Under the pieces are notes generated by a model. It had not been told where the DNA came from. It saw nothing but the letters and a program-made list of their open reading frames with translations, and did no database searches. From NCBI GenBank assembly GCA_902523095.1, contig CABYYE010000001.1, positions 38,847 through 102,846 of the forward strand: DNA of 64,000 nucleotides. The letters are read 5' to 3'. This DNA comes from an uncultured Pelagibacteraceae bacterium. Lineage in GTDB: Bacteria; Pseudomonadota; Alphaproteobacteria; Pelagibacterales; Pelagibacteraceae. Both the position numbers and the translations under genes were made by a program. Of this stretch, positions 25,224 to 35,629 are shown piece after piece; the stretch's first letter is position 1, and every line of letters begins with the position of its first letter.

Positions 25224-27899
25224 ATGAGCCAATTTTTATTGACTGATATTAGAGATAAATTTCTTAACTATTTCAAGAAAAATAGTCATGAAATAGTGGA
25301 CTCTAGTAATTTGGTGCCAAATAATGATCCCACCTTGATGTTCACAAATTCAGGAATGGTTCAGTTCAAAAATGTTTTTACTGGATTAGAAAAAAGACCT
25401 TATAAAAGAGCTACTACCTCTCAAAAATGTGTAAGGGCTGGCGGAAAACATAATGACTTAGAAAATGTAGGTTACACTCCACGCCACCATACATTTTTTG
25501 AAATGTTGGGAAACTTTTCATTTGGTGACTATTTTAAAGAGCAAGCAATAGACCATGCTTGGAAACTACTTACAAAAGACTTTCAACTACCTAATGAAAA
25601 ACTTTATGTTACCGTTTTTAATGAAGACGAAGAGTCATTTAAATTATGGAAAAAAATTGCAGGTTTAAGTGAGGACAAGATAATTAAAATTTCAACATCA
25701 GATAATTTTTGGTCAATGGGAGATACAGGACCATGTGGACCATGTTCTGAAATATTTTATGATCATGGAGATAAACTCAAAGGAGGACTACCGGGTAGTA
25801 CGGATCAGGATGGAGATAGATACATAGAAATTTGGAACCTTGTATTTATGCAATTTGAACAGATTTCAAAAGATAAGAGAATTAATTTACCAAAACCATC
25901 AGTAGATACTGGTATGGGTCTTGAAAGAATGACAGCAGTTCTTCAAGGAACACATGATAACTACAAAATTGATCATTTTAAAAAAATTATATCTGCCTCG
26001 TCAGATATTATCAAATCACCAATTACTGATAAAACAATTGCTAGTCATAGAGTGATATCAGATCATTTAAGAGCTAGCAGCTTTTTAATTGCTGAAGGAA
26101 TTTTACCTTCAAATGAGGGCCGTGGATACGTTCTAAGAAGAATAATGAGAAGAGGAATGAGACATGCTCACTCATTAGGAAGTAAGTCACCTATTTTTTA
26201 TAAACTTTTTGATGTTTTACTAAACGAAATGAAAAAAAGCTATCCAGAATTAGAAACAGGCAAAGATCTGATAGTAGAGACTTTAAAAAATGAGGAAGAA
26301 AAATTTTCCTCTCTTCTTGAAAGAGGAATGAAAATTTTAAATGATAACTTAGATAAAGTACAAAATAATACACTACCTGGCTCAATTGCTTTTAAATTGT
26401 ATGATACCTATGGTTTTCCCGTAGACTTAACTGCAGATATCTTAAGAACAAAAAATATTAAAGTTGATAATTCAGCCTTTGAACAAGAAATGGAAAAAAG
26501 CAAAACTCTAGCACGAGCTAATTGGAAAGGTTCTGGAGATAAGTCAGTAGAGGAAAAATGGTTTAAAATTAGAGAAGAACTAAGCCCAACAGAATTTTTA
26601 GGTTATGAGTTTGATAAAGCTGAAGGTGTTGTTTTAAAAATTTCTAAAGATAATAAATTTGTTGATAGCGCTGAAGCAGGAAGTGATGTCGAAATTATCT
26701 TAAATCAAACACCTTTTTACGGAGAATCTGGTGGTCAAGTTGGAGACCAGGGAATAATTTATAATTCAGATTGTAAAATTAATATTACTGATACACAAAA
26801 AAAAATGGGAGATCTCTTTGTTCATACTGGAAAAATTGAGTCTGGTATAATAAAAATCAGTCAAAGCGTTAATCTTGAGATAAATATAGAAAATAGAAAT
26901 AATTCTAAAGCAAATCATTCAGCAACACATTTGCTACACGAGTCTTTAAGAAGGACTTTAGGTAAACATGTTACCCAAAAAGGGTCATTGGTTTCTCCAG
27001 AAAGATTAAGATTTGATTTTAGCCACAACAAACCAATTGAAAAAGAGGAAATGATTAAAATTAATAAAATTGTAAATGAAATAGTCGACGGTTCAACTGA
27101 GGTACAAACAAGAATAATGACACCTAAAGAAGCTGTTAAAATGGGTGCTTTAGCTCTTTTTGGAGAAAAATATGGTGAAGAAGTACGAGTAGTATTTATG
27201 GGTAAAGAGTCTAATGGTTTTTTTTCTACAGAGCTTTGTGGAGGAACGCATGTAAAAAATACAAAAGAAGTTGGAAAGTTTAAAGTTATCAGTCAGTCTT
27301 CAATCGCTTCTGGTGTAAGGAGAGTTGAAGCTTTAAGAGATAAACAACTTCAAGAGTATGAGAAATTTCAAAAACAAGATAAATCAACAAAAGAAAAATC
27401 AAACAAAGATCAATTAGAAAAAATTAAAAAAGAACTACTTAGTTACAAAATTAAACCTGATTTTAATGAAAACAAAAATTTAGCAGAAAATTTAAAGGTT
27501 TTAACTAAACAACTAGAAAAAATAAAAATTAAAAATGTTATCAACGATAAGAATAAAAACAAAATTAAAGACAAAAAGATTGGTAATTTTATTTTAAGAC
27601 AACAAACCCTTAATGATTTTCCACCTAAAGAATTAAGGAGTGTTATAGATCAAGGAAAAAAAGACATTAAGAATGGTATAATTATTAGCATCTCCACTTT
27701 TGAGGAAAAAGTTGGAGTTGCAATTGGAGTTACCAATGATCTTGTTTCAAAATATGACGCAGTTAATCTTGTAAAAATTGCTTCAGAAATACTTGACGGA
27801 AAAGGAGGGGGTGGAAGAAAAGATTTTGCTCAAGCTGGTGGAACAAATAAAGATAAAATAGATGATGCTTTTAAAGCAATAGTTGATAAAATTAGTTAA
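25224..27899 (+). CDS. alaS: Alanyl-tRNA synthetase
   Basis: 891 aa, normal for AlaRS. The class II catalytic domain is at the N-terminus ([15 protein letters not shown], then [20 protein letters not shown]). The editing domain carries the zinc-binding HSATHLLH and LCGGTHV motifs. The C-terminal oligomerisation domain ends [13 protein letters not shown], which belongs to the C-Ala region. It charges tRNA-Ala and edits Ser/Gly mischarging. The gene stands alone, starts 43 bp after DUF779 and overlaps convergent icd by 8 bp. Confidence 0.98.
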   Translation: MSQFLLTDIRDKFLNYFKKNSHEIVDSSNLVPNNDPTLMFTNSGMVQFKNVFTGLEKRPYKRATTSQKCVRAGGKHNDLENVGYTPRHHTFFEMLGNFSFGDYFKEQAIDHAWKLLTKDFQLPNEKLYVTVFNEDEESFKLWKKIAGLSEDKIIKISTSDNFWSMGDTGPCGPCSEIFYDHGDKLKGGLPGSTDQDGDRYIEIWNLVFMQFEQISKDKRINLPKPSVDTGMGLERMTAVLQGTHDNYKIDHFKKIISASSDIIKSPITDKTIASHRVISDHLRASSFLIAEGILPSNEGRGYVLRRIMRRGMRHAHSLGSKSPIFYKLFDVLLNEMKKSYPELETGKDLIVETLKNEEEKFSSLLERGMKILNDNLDKVQNNTLPGSIAFKLYDTYGFPVDLTADILRTKNIKVDNSAFEQEMEKSKTLARANWKGSGDKSVEEKWFKIREELSPTEFLGYEFDKAEGVVLKISKDNKFVDSAEAGSDVEIILNQTPFYGESGGQVGDQGIIYNSDCKINITDTQKKMGDLFVHTGKIESGIIKISQSVNLEINIENRNNSKANHSATHLLHESLRRTLGKHVTQKGSLVSPERLRFDFSHNKPIEKEEMIKINKIVNEIVDGSTEVQTRIMTPKEAVKMGALALFGEKYGEEVRVVFMGKESNGFFSTELCGGTHVKNTKEVGKFKVISQSSIASGVRRVEALRDKQLQEYEKFQKQDKSTKEKSNKDQLEKIKKELLSYKIKPDFNENKNLAENLKVLTKQLEKIKIKNVINDKNKNKIKDKKIGNFILRQQTLNDFPPKELRSVIDQGKKDIKNGIIISISTFEEKVGVAIGVTNDLVSKYDAVNLVKIASEILDGKGGGGRKDFAQAGGTNKDKIDDAFKAIVDKIS

Positions 27900-29106
27900 G
27901 TTTTTTTTTAAGATTAAAATTTATTGCTTCTAAAAATTGATTAGTTGTTAAGAATTTTTGATCTTTGTCTATCAATATTGCTAAATCTTTAGTCATAGAA
28001 CCACTTTCAACAGTTTCTATACAAACTTTTTCAAGAGTTTCTGCAAATTTAATTAGTTCTTGATTTCCATCAAGATCTCCTCTGTGAGATAAGCCTCTTG
28101 TCCAAGCAAATATAGAAGCTATGGGGTTTGTAGATGTTTCCTTTCCTGCTTGATGCTGCCTATAATGTCTAGTTACTGTTCCATGAGCAGCTTCAGCTTC
28201 AGCTATTTTTCCATCTGGGGTTCTCAATACACTTGTCATTAATCCCAAAGAACCATATCCTTGTGCAACTGTATCTGATTGTACGTCTCCATCGTAGTTT
28301 TTGCAGGCCCAAATATATTTTCCACTCCATTTCATTGCACATGCAACCATATCGTCAATAAGCCTGTGTTCATAAGTTATTCCTGACTCCTCGAATTTAT
28401 TTTTAAATTCTTTTTGATAAACTTCTTCAAATATGTCTTTAAACCTTCCATCGTATGCTTTTAAAATTGTATTTTTTGATGAAAAGTAAACCGGCCATTT
28501 TCTAACTAAGCCATAATTCAAACAGGCTCTTGCGAAATTTTTTATAGAATTATCCAAATTGTACATCGAAAGTGCGATACCTGGTCCATCGAAATTAAAA
28601 ACTTCATGTTCAATTTTATCTTTACCATCTTCTGACTCCCATTTGACTGTCATTTTTCCTTTACCAGGCACTTTAAAATCGGTTGCTTTATATTGATCTC
28701 CAAAAGCATGTCTTCCAACTATAACACTGTCTGTCCAGTGAGGTACTAATCTAGGAACGTTTTTGCAAATAATAGGTTCTCTAAATATTGTTCCACCAAC
28801 TATATTCCTTATCGTTCCATTAGGTGATCTCCACATCTTTTTTAAATTGAACTCTTTGACTCGAGCTTCATCGGGAGTGATAGTAGCACATTTCACACCA
28901 GCCCCATATTTTTGTATGGCTTTAGCACAATCAATTGTAATTTGATCATTAGTTTTATCTCGACTTTCCATACCCAAATCATAGTATTTTAAATCAATGT
29001 CTAAATAGGGTTTAATGAGCTTGTCTTTAATGAATGACCATATTATCCTAGTCATTTCGTCACCATCAAGCTCTACTACTGGGTTTTTAACTTTAATTTT
29101 TGCCAT
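27892..29106 (-). CDS. icd: NADP-dependent isocitrate dehydrogenase (eukaryote-like, homodimeric)
   Basis: 404 aa. It converts isocitrate to 2-oxoglutarate with NADPH. Sequence marks are [14 protein letters not shown] at the start, [39 protein letters not shown] and the metal-site region [36 protein letters not shown]. The length and wording match the type II (mitochondrial-like) subfamily common in Alphaproteobacteria, not the E. coli form. A TTGCTA-16-TATAAA promoter reads into it. It diverges from psd. Confidence 0.98.
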   Translation of the reverse strand: MAKIKVKNPVVELDGDEMTRIIWSFIKDKLIKPYLDIDLKYYDLGMESRDKTNDQITIDCAKAIQKYGAGVKCATITPDEARVKEFNLKKMWRSPNGTIRNIVGGTIFREPIICKNVPRLVPHWTDSVIVGRHAFGDQYKATDFKVPGKGKMTVKWESEDGKDKIEHEVFNFDGPGIALSMYNLDNSIKNFARACLNYGLVRKWPVYFSSKNTILKAYDGRFKDIFEEVYQKEFKNKFEESGITYEHRLIDDMVACAMKWSGKYIWACKNYDGDVQSDTVAQGYGSLGLMTSVLRTPDGKIAEAEAAHGTVTRHYRQHQAGKETSTNPIASIFAWTRGLSHRGDLDGNQELIKFAETLEKVCIETVESGSMTKDLAILIDKDQKFLTTNQFLEAINFNLKKKLN

Positions 29107-29137
29107 AAAATAAAATATAGATTGATTAAATAAGATT

Positions 29138-29165
29138 TTTATACATATTAAGAAAAAATTAGCAA
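29138..29165 (-). promoter_or_regulatory. Candidate icd promoter
   Basis: On the minus strand, TTGCTA (29165-29160), a 16-bp spacer and TATAAA (29143-29138) point at icd, giving a leader of about 25 nt. It lies in the 69-bp gap with divergent psd. Confidence 0.45.
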
Positions 29166-29175
29166 ACTTAAAATT

Positions 29176-29826
29176 ATGTTAAACTCTATTTTTCCAAAAA
29201 TACATAAGGAAGGGTACAAGTTTTTAGCTATTTCGATTTTAGCAACTTTTTTAACACTTCTATTATCTAAATTTATAGGGTTTATTTTATTAGTTCTAAC
29301 AATTTGGGTTTATTATTTTTTTAGAGATCCCAAGAGATTTCCAATAAATGATGATGATTTTTTGGTAAGTCCAGCAGATGGTCTAATAACATCTGTCTCT
29401 GAACAATCCGGCCCTATGGAACTTCAGCTGGAAAATATCACATTTACTAAAGTTAGTGTTTTTATGAATGTGTTCAATTGTCATGTAAACAGAGTTCCTG
29501 TTTCAGGAAAAGTAGAAGAGATAAATTATAAACCTGGTAAATTTTTAAATGCCTCACTTGATAAAGCTAGTGAAGAAAATGAACGTAATTATTATAAGAT
29601 TAAATGCAATAAAACAGGAGAAGAAATTATAATTGTTCAAATTGCTGGATTAATAGCGAGGAGGATAGTTTGTGAAGTGGTTCAAGGTCAGGAGTTAAAA
29701 CAAGGTGATAGAATTGGCATGATACGTTTTGGAAGTAGAGTAGATATTTATTTTAAAAATAAAAAAACTTTAGCTCAAATAGGACAGAATGTGGTTGCAG
29801 GAGAAAGTTTAATAGCCTCAAAATAA
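29176..29826 (+). CDS. psd: Phosphatidylserine decarboxylase proenzyme
   Basis: 216 aa, the short alphaproteobacterial Psd form. Two membrane-associated hydrophobic stretches lie at about 15-48 and are followed by FFRDPKR and VSPADG. The self-cleavage site is R-F-G-S187-R: Ser187 becomes the pyruvoyl group, and the downstream alpha chain is about 30 residues. It makes phosphatidylethanolamine from phosphatidylserine at the inner membrane. Its stop overlaps the pssA start by one base, coupling it to the enzyme that makes its substrate. Confidence 0.96.
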   Translation: MLNSIFPKIHKEGYKFLAISILATFLTLLLSKFIGFILLVLTIWVYYFFRDPKRFPINDDDFLVSPADGLITSVSEQSGPMELQLENITFTKVSVFMNVFNCHVNRVPVSGKVEEINYKPGKFLNASLDKASEENERNYYKIKCNKTGEEIIIVQIAGLIARRIVCEVVQGQELKQGDRIGMIRFGSRVDIYFKNKKTLAQIGQNVVAGESLIASK

Positions 29827-30617
29827 TGGAAAAAAATACAAAATTTAAATTAGTTTCATCAAAAAAAACAAGATATTTATTACCTAACATACTTACTTTA
29901 GGCGGTGTATGTTTGGGTATCAGTTCAATTAAATTTTCAATTGATGGAAATTACAGCTTGGCTGTAATATTTATCCTATTTGCTGCTATACTTGATGCAT
30001 TAGATGGAAGAGTTGCACGTTTAATAAAAGGAACGTCTGATTTTGGTAAAGAACTTGATTCTTTAACAGATTTTGTAAGTTTTGGCATAGCGCCGGTTTT
30101 TATTTTATATTTTTGGGACTTAAATAACTATGGTAGATTAGGATGGGCAATAACATTAATTTACTCAGTCTGTTGTGTATTGAGATTAGCCAGATTTAAC
30201 TTAACAAAAATTAATGAAAATCAACTTTGGAAAAATAATTTTTTTGAAGGAGTTCCCTCTCCAGCTGGCGGTTTATTAATTTTAATGCCTTTAATATTTG
30301 AACTTTCAAGCATTGAACTTAACATTAACATTAAAAGTGTTGTTCCATATTTCACAATTCTAATTGCTTTTTTATTAGTAAGCAAGACACCAACTCTATC
30401 TCTAAAAAAGATATCTATTTCCTCAGGTACGACTGTTTTTATTCTGTTGGGGACAGGGTTAATATTTATCTCATTATTATTTTATACGTTCGAAACACTA
30501 TTAATTTTTGGATTTTTGTACTTATTTTCAATTCCGATAAGTTTTTTTGTTTACAAAAAACAAAATAAAAAAGATAATCTTGAAACATCTGAAGATGAGC
30601 ACGAAGATGTTTTGTAA
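29826..30617 (+). CDS. pssA: CDP-diacylglycerol-serine O-phosphatidyltransferase
   Basis: 263 aa, multi-pass membrane protein. The CDP-alcohol phosphatidyltransferase motif is complete: D60-G-x2-A64-R65-x8-G74-x3-D78-x3-D82. Hydrophobic helices occupy about 25-55, 90-120, 150-175 and 185-240. It condenses CDP-diacylglycerol with serine to phosphatidylserine. The C-terminal tail is charged. It is flanked by psd (1-bp overlap) and rlmE (1-bp overlap), so all three genes are chained. Confidence 0.96.
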   Translation: MEKNTKFKLVSSKKTRYLLPNILTLGGVCLGISSIKFSIDGNYSLAVIFILFAAILDALDGRVARLIKGTSDFGKELDSLTDFVSFGIAPVFILYFWDLNNYGRLGWAITLIYSVCCVLRLARFNLTKINENQLWKNNFFEGVPSPAGGLLILMPLIFELSSIELNINIKSVVPYFTILIAFLLVSKTPTLSLKKISISSGTTVFILLGTGLIFISLLFYTFETLLIFGFLYLFSIPISFFVYKKQNKKDNLETSEDEHEDVL

Positions 30618-31243
30618 TGAAAAAATCAAAAAAGGTTAAAAAAAGCAATACCTGGAAAATAAAACAACACAGGGATCAATTTTTTAAAAAGTCTAAAACC
30701 TTAGGTTATAGGTCTAGAGCAGCATTTAAACTGATCGAGCTAAATAAAAAATTTAAATTCATTAAAAAATCGACTAGTTTACTTGATATAGGTGGATTTC
30801 CAGGTGGATGGTCACAAGTTTGTAGTAAAATTATCCTTTCAGGAAAAATATTGTCATTAGATCTCAAGCAAATTGAAAAAATAGAAAACGTCACTTTTTT
30901 TAAAAGTGATTTTTTTGATCCAGAAATGGAGGACAAGATCTTTAATTTTTTTGGTAAAAAGATAGACGTTATTCTCTCTGATATGGCAGCAGATACTACA
31001 GGAAACAAATCATTAGACTGCATTAGAACCAATCAATTGTGTGCTGAAGTAATCAAGTTTTCTTCAAAACACCTTAAACCTAAAGGAGTTCTTGTTTCCA
31101 AATTGTTTATGGGAGAAGATTTTATAGAAGTAAAGAATTTAGCGAAATCGATGTTTCAAGAAGTAAATTTTTTTAAACCCGAAGCCAGCAGGTCTGAGTC
31201 TAAAGAAACTTATCTACATTGTTCAATATTAAAGGCTTTATAA
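30617..31243 (+). CDS. rlmE: 23S rRNA 2'-O-methyltransferase (RrmJ/FtsJ)
   Basis: 208 aa. RlmE methylates the 2'-O of U2552 in the 23S A-loop. The conserved K38 in YRSRAAFKLIEL opens the K-D-K-E tetrad. The SAM site LLDIGGFPGGWSQV follows, then VILSDMAADTTGN (catalytic Asp) and the late GVLVSKLF (second Lys) with a terminal SRSESKETYL (Glu). The N-terminal Lys-rich extension suits rRNA binding. It is coupled to pssA by a 1-bp overlap and lies 26 bp before guaB. Confidence 0.96.
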   Translation: MKKSKKVKKSNTWKIKQHRDQFFKKSKTLGYRSRAAFKLIELNKKFKFIKKSTSLLDIGGFPGGWSQVCSKIILSGKILSLDLKQIEKIENVTFFKSDFFDPEMEDKIFNFFGKKIDVILSDMAADTTGNKSLDCIRTNQLCAEVIKFSSKHLKPKGVLVSKLFMGEDFIEVKNLAKSMFQEVNFFKPEASRSESKETYLHCSILKAL

Positions 31244-31269
31244 TTTTCGAAAATTGTATATAAATTTAT

Positions 31270-32349
31270 ATGGAAGCAATTAATGAAGCATTAACATTTG
31301 ATGATGTTCTTCTATTACCTCGTTTTTCAAATATATTGCCATCAGAAACAGATATTTCGATTAATTTAAGTAAAAATATCAAGTTACAATCCCCTTTTTT
31401 ATCATCAGCAATGGATACAGTAACAGAGTCTGAAATGGCTGTTGCAATGGCTAAGTCAGGTGGGATTGGAATCATACACAGAAATTTAACCATCAAAACA
31501 CAATGTAAAGAAGTTTTTGAAGTCAAAAAAAAAAAATTATTAGTAGGCGCAGCAGTTGGAACTGGCTTAAATGACTTAAATAGAGCAATGTCACTTTTAG
31601 ATAGCGGTGTAGATTTAATAGTAATTGATACAGCTCATGGTCATAGTGAAAAAGTTTTAAATATTTTAGGTAAATTGAAAAAAAAAAATATTAAAGTTCC
31701 AATTTGTGTAGGCAATATAGCAACAGGTGAAGCAGCAAAGAGATTGTACAACACAGGTGCAGATATAATAAAAGTTGGAATTGGACCTGGATCTATTTGC
31801 ACAACAAGAATGGTGGCTGGTATTGGCGTTCCTCAAATTACTGCAATTATGGAAGTTTATAAATTTTTAAAAGGAAAAAAAATTAAAATTATTTCAGATG
31901 GAGGTATTAAATTTTCAGGTGATATCGCAAAAGCTTTAGCAGCAGGAGCAGATGCTATAATGATGGGTTCTATTTTTGCTGGAACTTACGAAAGTCCAGG
32001 TAAAAAATTTAAAATAAAAAACAAATATTATAAAAAATATAGAGGGATGGGATCTATAGGAGCTATGTCTGCGGGCTCTTCAAATAGATATTTTCAAAAA
32101 AATTATAAAGATAAATCAAAATTTGTTCCAGAAGGTGTAGATGGAAGAGTTGAGTATAAAGGTAAAGTATCTAAAATAATTTATCAGCTGCAAGGCGGGC
32201 TGAAGTCTTCAATGGGGTATATAGGTGCAAAAAAAATAGAAAATATTAAAAAAAATGCAAAGTTTATTAAAATTACTAAAGCAGGATTTTATGAAAGCAT
32301 GGTACATAGTGTAGAAGCAATAGAACCAACTTTAAACTATAAATTATAA
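31270..32349 (+). CDS. guaB: IMP dehydrogenase lacking CBS domains
   Basis: 359 aa instead of about 490. The barrel is intact. The catalytic Cys177 is in GIGPGSICTTR, phosphate-binding IISDGGIKFSGDI follows, and the mobile flap reads YRGMGSIGAMS...NRYFQ (R273, Y274) then VPEGVDGRV and GGLKSSMGYIGA. The NRYFQ flap separates it from GMP reductase, which also lacks CBS domains. Residues 70-93 run straight from HRNLTIKTQCKEV to LLVGAAVG, where the Bateman module normally sits. It oxidises IMP to XMP. It opens a chain with a TPR gene, guaA and panB. Confidence 0.95.
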   Translation: MEAINEALTFDDVLLLPRFSNILPSETDISINLSKNIKLQSPFLSSAMDTVTESEMAVAMAKSGGIGIIHRNLTIKTQCKEVFEVKKKKLLVGAAVGTGLNDLNRAMSLLDSGVDLIVIDTAHGHSEKVLNILGKLKKKNIKVPICVGNIATGEAAKRLYNTGADIIKVGIGPGSICTTRMVAGIGVPQITAIMEVYKFLKGKKIKIISDGGIKFSGDIAKALAAGADAIMMGSIFAGTYESPGKKFKIKNKYYKKYRGMGSIGAMSAGSSNRYFQKNYKDKSKFVPEGVDGRVEYKGKVSKIIYQLQGGLKSSMGYIGAKKIENIKKNAKFIKITKAGFYESMVHSVEAIEPTLNYKL

Positions 32350-32352
32350 AAA

Positions 32353-32769
32353 ATGAAAATAATACAACTGTTAATTATATTTTTAATATCAACAACAAAA
32401 TTATATGCTGGAAATTATTATTTTAAAGAAGGTGTAGAATTCTTTAATAATAATCAATTAAACAAAGCTAAGTTTAAGTTTGAACAAGATATAGTATTTA
32501 ATCCTAAAAGTGAAAAATCTTATCTTTATCTATCAAAAATTTATAATAAACAGGATAAACAAGATTTAGAGAAAAAGAATTTAAATACAGTAATATTATT
32601 AAATCCTTTAAATGAAGAAGCAACTTACAATCTAGCAAAACTAAAGTTGAATGAATCAGATTTTACTGGAAGTAAAAAACTAATTGATCAACTAATAAGC
32701 TTTTGTAAAAATTATTGTCAAAAAAGTATAAGCTTAAAATTAGAAATAGAGAAGTCCCTAAAAAAATAA
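32353..32769 (+). CDS. Exported TPR-repeat protein of unknown function
   Basis: 138 aa with a signal peptide ([17 protein letters not shown]). Residues 20-110 form two to three TPR-like helical hairpins ([24 protein letters not shown], then [11 protein letters not shown] and [16 protein letters not shown]). It is probably a periplasmic scaffold for protein contacts. It sits between guaB (3-bp gap) and guaA, an odd place for an exported protein, so it likely just shares the transcript. No specific function can be assigned. Confidence 0.75.
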   Translation: MKIIQLLIIFLISTTKLYAGNYYFKEGVEFFNNNQLNKAKFKFEQDIVFNPKSEKSYLYLSKIYNKQDKQDLEKKNLNTVILLNPLNEEATYNLAKLKLNESDFTGSKKLIDQLISFCKNYCQKSISLKLEIEKSLKK

Positions 32770-32789
32770 ATGCAGATCTAAAAAGTCGT

Positions 32790-34334
32790 ATGGAAAAAAT
32801 TATCATTATTGATTTTGGATCTCAAGTTACAAAATTAATAGCTAGAAGAATTCGTGAGCTAAAAGTGTATTCAGAGATTTTAACATTGAAAGATCTCAAA
32901 AACTTGAAATCATTTGACACAATTAAAGGAATTATTTTATCAGGAGGACCATCAACAGTTACAAAAAAAAGTTATGCAAAGATACCTAGGGAGATATTTT
33001 TAAAAAATATTCCTATTCTAGGAATTTGTTATGGATTACAATTACTTGCTAAAGAATTTGGTGGGGTCATAGATTCTATAAAAAGCAATAGAGAATTTGG
33101 TAGGGCAACACTTTTTAAAAGAAAAAATTCATTATTAATAAAAAATTATATAAATAGTAAAAATAAAACGGTTTGGATGAGTCATCAAGATGCTGTTATA
33201 AGACTGCCTAAAGGTTTTAAAATAATTGCGTCTACAAAAGAGTCAAAATTAACAATAATTGAAAATATAGATAAAAAAATCTATGGAGTTCAATTTCATC
33301 CTGAAGTAACTCATACTGATAATGGAAGCAAAATTTTTAGTAATTTCGTTTTTTTAATATGTAAGATTAAGGATAAATGGCAAATTGATTCAGAAAAAAA
33401 AAGATTAATTAATGAGGTAAAAAGCAAAGTTAAAAACGATAAAGTAATTTGTGCTCTATCAGGCGGTGTTGATAGTAGTGTAGTAGCTCTTTTAATAAAC
33501 AAAGCAATCAAAAAAAAATTAGTCTGTATTATGGTTAATACAGGACTGATGCGAAAAAACGAATTTAAATTTACTTATAAAATCTTTAAAAAAAAATATA
33601 AATTAAATGTTAAATTGATTAATGCTTCAAAATTATATTTTAGGAAATTAAAAAATATTTCCGATCCAGAAAAAAAAAGGAAAATAATAGGAGAACTATT
33701 TATAAGAATATTTGAAAAAGAAGCAAAAAAAGATAAAGGGATTAAATATCTCGCTCAAGGAACACTTTATCCAGACATCATTGAAAGTCGTTCAGCAACA
33801 GGAAGCCGAAGTTCAAAAATAAAATCACATCATAACGTAGGTGGGTTACCAAAAAAAATGAACTTAAAATTAGTTGAACCATTAAAAGAATTCTTTAAAG
33901 ATGAAGTAAGAACTTTAGGTAAATCTTTGAGTCTAGTAGATAGTATTAAAAACAGACATCCATTTCCTGGACCTGGTTTAGCTATAAGAATAATTGGCAA
34001 AGTAACACCGGAAAAAGTAAAAATATTGCAAGAAGCTGACGATATTTTTATAAAAGAATTAATTAAACACAAATTATACGACAAAATTTGGCAAGCTTAT
34101 GTAGCTTTATTACCAATGAGAACAGTAGGGGTGATGGGAGATTCAAGAACTTATGAGTACACTTGTTTATTAAGATCTGTAATTTCTGACGATGGAATGA
34201 CAGCAGATTATTTTAATTTTTCAAAGAGTTTTTTAGATGAAATATCAAATAAAATTGTTAATGGTGTGCCAGGCATTAATAGGGTAGTGTACGATATAAC
34301 ATCTAAACCACCAAGCACTATAGAACTTGAATAA
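32790..34334 (+). CDS. guaA: GMP synthase (glutamine-hydrolysing)
   Basis: 514 aa from ATG 32790, where the protein begins directly with [17 protein letters not shown] as in the family. Longer upstream frames would run back into the TPR gene. The class I amidotransferase domain has Cys80 (GICYG) and VQFHPEVTH. The PP-loop domain has LSGGVDSSV, and the C-terminal dimerisation domain [20 protein letters not shown] and [10 protein letters not shown]. It makes GMP from XMP using glutamine. It ends in a TAATG overlap with panB. Confidence 0.97.
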   Translation: MEKIIIIDFGSQVTKLIARRIRELKVYSEILTLKDLKNLKSFDTIKGIILSGGPSTVTKKSYAKIPREIFLKNIPILGICYGLQLLAKEFGGVIDSIKSNREFGRATLFKRKNSLLIKNYINSKNKTVWMSHQDAVIRLPKGFKIIASTKESKLTIIENIDKKIYGVQFHPEVTHTDNGSKIFSNFVFLICKIKDKWQIDSEKKRLINEVKSKVKNDKVICALSGGVDSSVVALLINKAIKKKLVCIMVNTGLMRKNEFKFTYKIFKKKYKLNVKLINASKLYFRKLKNISDPEKKRKIIGELFIRIFEKEAKKDKGIKYLAQGTLYPDIIESRSATGSRSSKIKSHHNVGGLPKKMNLKLVEPLKEFFKDEVRTLGKSLSLVDSIKNRHPFPGPGLAIRIIGKVTPEKVKILQEADDIFIKELIKHKLYDKIWQAYVALLPMRTVGVMGDSRTYEYTCLLRSVISDDGMTADYFNFSKSFLDEISNKIVNGVPGINRVVYDITSKPPSTIELE

Positions 34335-35116
34335 TGTCAAAAAAAATAGAAAAAATATTAAAAAAAAAAAATAAAAAAAAGATTGTAAGTTTGACAGCTT
34401 ATTCAAAAAATATTGCAAAAATTTTAGACAAATACTGCGATATAATTTTAGTTGGAGACTCTCTGGCAAATGTATTATATGGCATGAATAATACTCATCA
34501 CGTTAATTTAGATACAATGATTAAACACACTCAGAGTGTGAAAAAAGGTATAAAAAAATCTTTATTAGTAGTAGATATGCCAAAAGGTTCGTATAAAAAT
34601 CCAAACCAAGCAAAAAAAAATGCAAAACTTATTTTTAGTAAAACTAAGTGTGATGCAGTAAAAATTGAAAGTAATAATAAAAACTTTAAAATTATTCAAG
34701 AAATTATAAAAGCAAAAATTCCTGTCATGGGTCACATCGGGTACACCCCACAATTTAAAAAAAAATTTAAAGTGGAAGGTAAAAACAAAACAGAGATAAA
34801 AAAGTTAATTAAAGAAGCTTTATTAATTGAAAAAGCTGGTGCTTTTTCAATCGTATTAGAATGTTTGACACCAAGTACTGCAAAAATAATTTCAAAAATT
34901 CTTAAAATTCCAACAATTGGAATAGGATCTTCATCTAATTGTGATGGCCAAATACTTGTTACAGATGATATACTTGGATTAAGTGGTTTTTACCCTAAAT
35001 TTGTAAAGAAATACGCTAGCTTGAAATCAGTAATTGAAAAAGCAGTAGAAAAATATAGTAAAGAAGTTATATCTAAAACATTCCCAAAAAATAAAAATTT
35101 TTTATATGGAAAATGA
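34334..35116 (+). CDS. panB: 3-methyl-2-oxobutanoate hydroxymethyltransferase
   Basis: 260 aa. PanB transfers a hydroxymethyl group from methylene-THF to 2-oxoisovalerate, giving ketopantoate for pantothenate and CoA. Visible are LTAYS near the N-terminus, VGDSLANVLYGMNNT (Mg-binding Asp), VVDMPKGSY, the VMGHIGYTPQ block and IGIGSSSNCDGQILVTDD. The N-terminal 15 residues are unusually Lys-rich. It overlaps guaA by one base and the following gene by 11 bp. No panC or panE is nearby. Confidence 0.95.
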   Translation: MSKKIEKILKKKNKKKIVSLTAYSKNIAKILDKYCDIILVGDSLANVLYGMNNTHHVNLDTMIKHTQSVKKGIKKSLLVVDMPKGSYKNPNQAKKNAKLIFSKTKCDAVKIESNNKNFKIIQEIIKAKIPVMGHIGYTPQFKKKFKVEGKNKTEIKKLIKEALLIEKAGAFSIVLECLTPSTAKIISKILKIPTIGIGSSSNCDGQILVTDDILGLSGFYPKFVKKYASLKSVIEKAVEKYSKEVISKTFPKNKNFLYGK

Positions 35117-35612
35117 AATAAATAATAATTCGAATTTTTTTGATAAAATTAATAATATATTAAAAAAAAAAAAATTTTTTTTAATATCAGTCAGTATATT
35201 AATTGTATTATCTATATTATCTTTAAATATCGTAAATTTGTATAAAGATAACCAAAATAAAAAAATTTCTGAACAATATATTAAAGCTGGAATATTCTTA
35301 TCTTTAGACGAATTAAATAACTCAAAAAAAGCTTATAAAGAAATTATATTTAGCAAAAATAAGTTTTATTCAATACTTGCTCTTAATAAGATTATTGAGA
35401 ATGAACTTGAAAAGAACCCGGAGGAAATTTTAAAACTTTTTGATATAATTGAGGAGATAAGTCATGAGACTGAGCAGAAAGATTTAGTAAAATTAAAAAA
35501 AGCATTATATTTAATAAAATTTACCGACCCGCAAAAAGGAAAAGATTTACTCAAGGAAATAGTTGACAGTAAATCTATATGGAAAGATGTTGCTCTTGAA
35601 ATTTTAGATTAA
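35106..35612 (+). CDS. YfgM-like membrane-anchored TPR protein
   Basis: 168 aa. A single transmembrane helix lies at about residues 22-45 (FFLISVSILIVLSILSLNIV) after an Asn/Lys-rich cytoplasmic N-terminus. The rest is a helical TPR-like periplasmic domain (IFLSLDELNNSKKAYKEI, LALNKIIENEL). The position directly before bamB matches the yfgM-bamB pair of Proteobacteria, where YfgM associates with the Sec translocon and periplasmic chaperones. It overlaps panB by 11 bp. Confidence 0.75.
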   Translation: MENEINNNSNFFDKINNILKKKKFFLISVSILIVLSILSLNIVNLYKDNQNKKISEQYIKAGIFLSLDELNNSKKAYKEIIFSKNKFYSILALNKIIENELEKNPEEILKLFDIIEEISHETEQKDLVKLKKALYLIKFTDPQKGKDLLKEIVDSKSIWKDVALEILD

Positions 35613-35629
35613 TCAAATTAAGTAAACAA

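Noticed and set aside
31258..31271. 14-bp AT palindrome (ATATAAATTTATAT) touching the guaB start codon
   Set aside because: Only A and T; symmetric AT runs of this size are expected by chance in such AT-rich DNA, and there is no other operator evidence.
31270..32349. GMP reductase instead of IMP dehydrogenase
   Set aside because: The NRYFQ flap, VPEGVDGRV and GGLKSSMGYIGA segments are IMPDH-type; the short length is explained by CBS loss.
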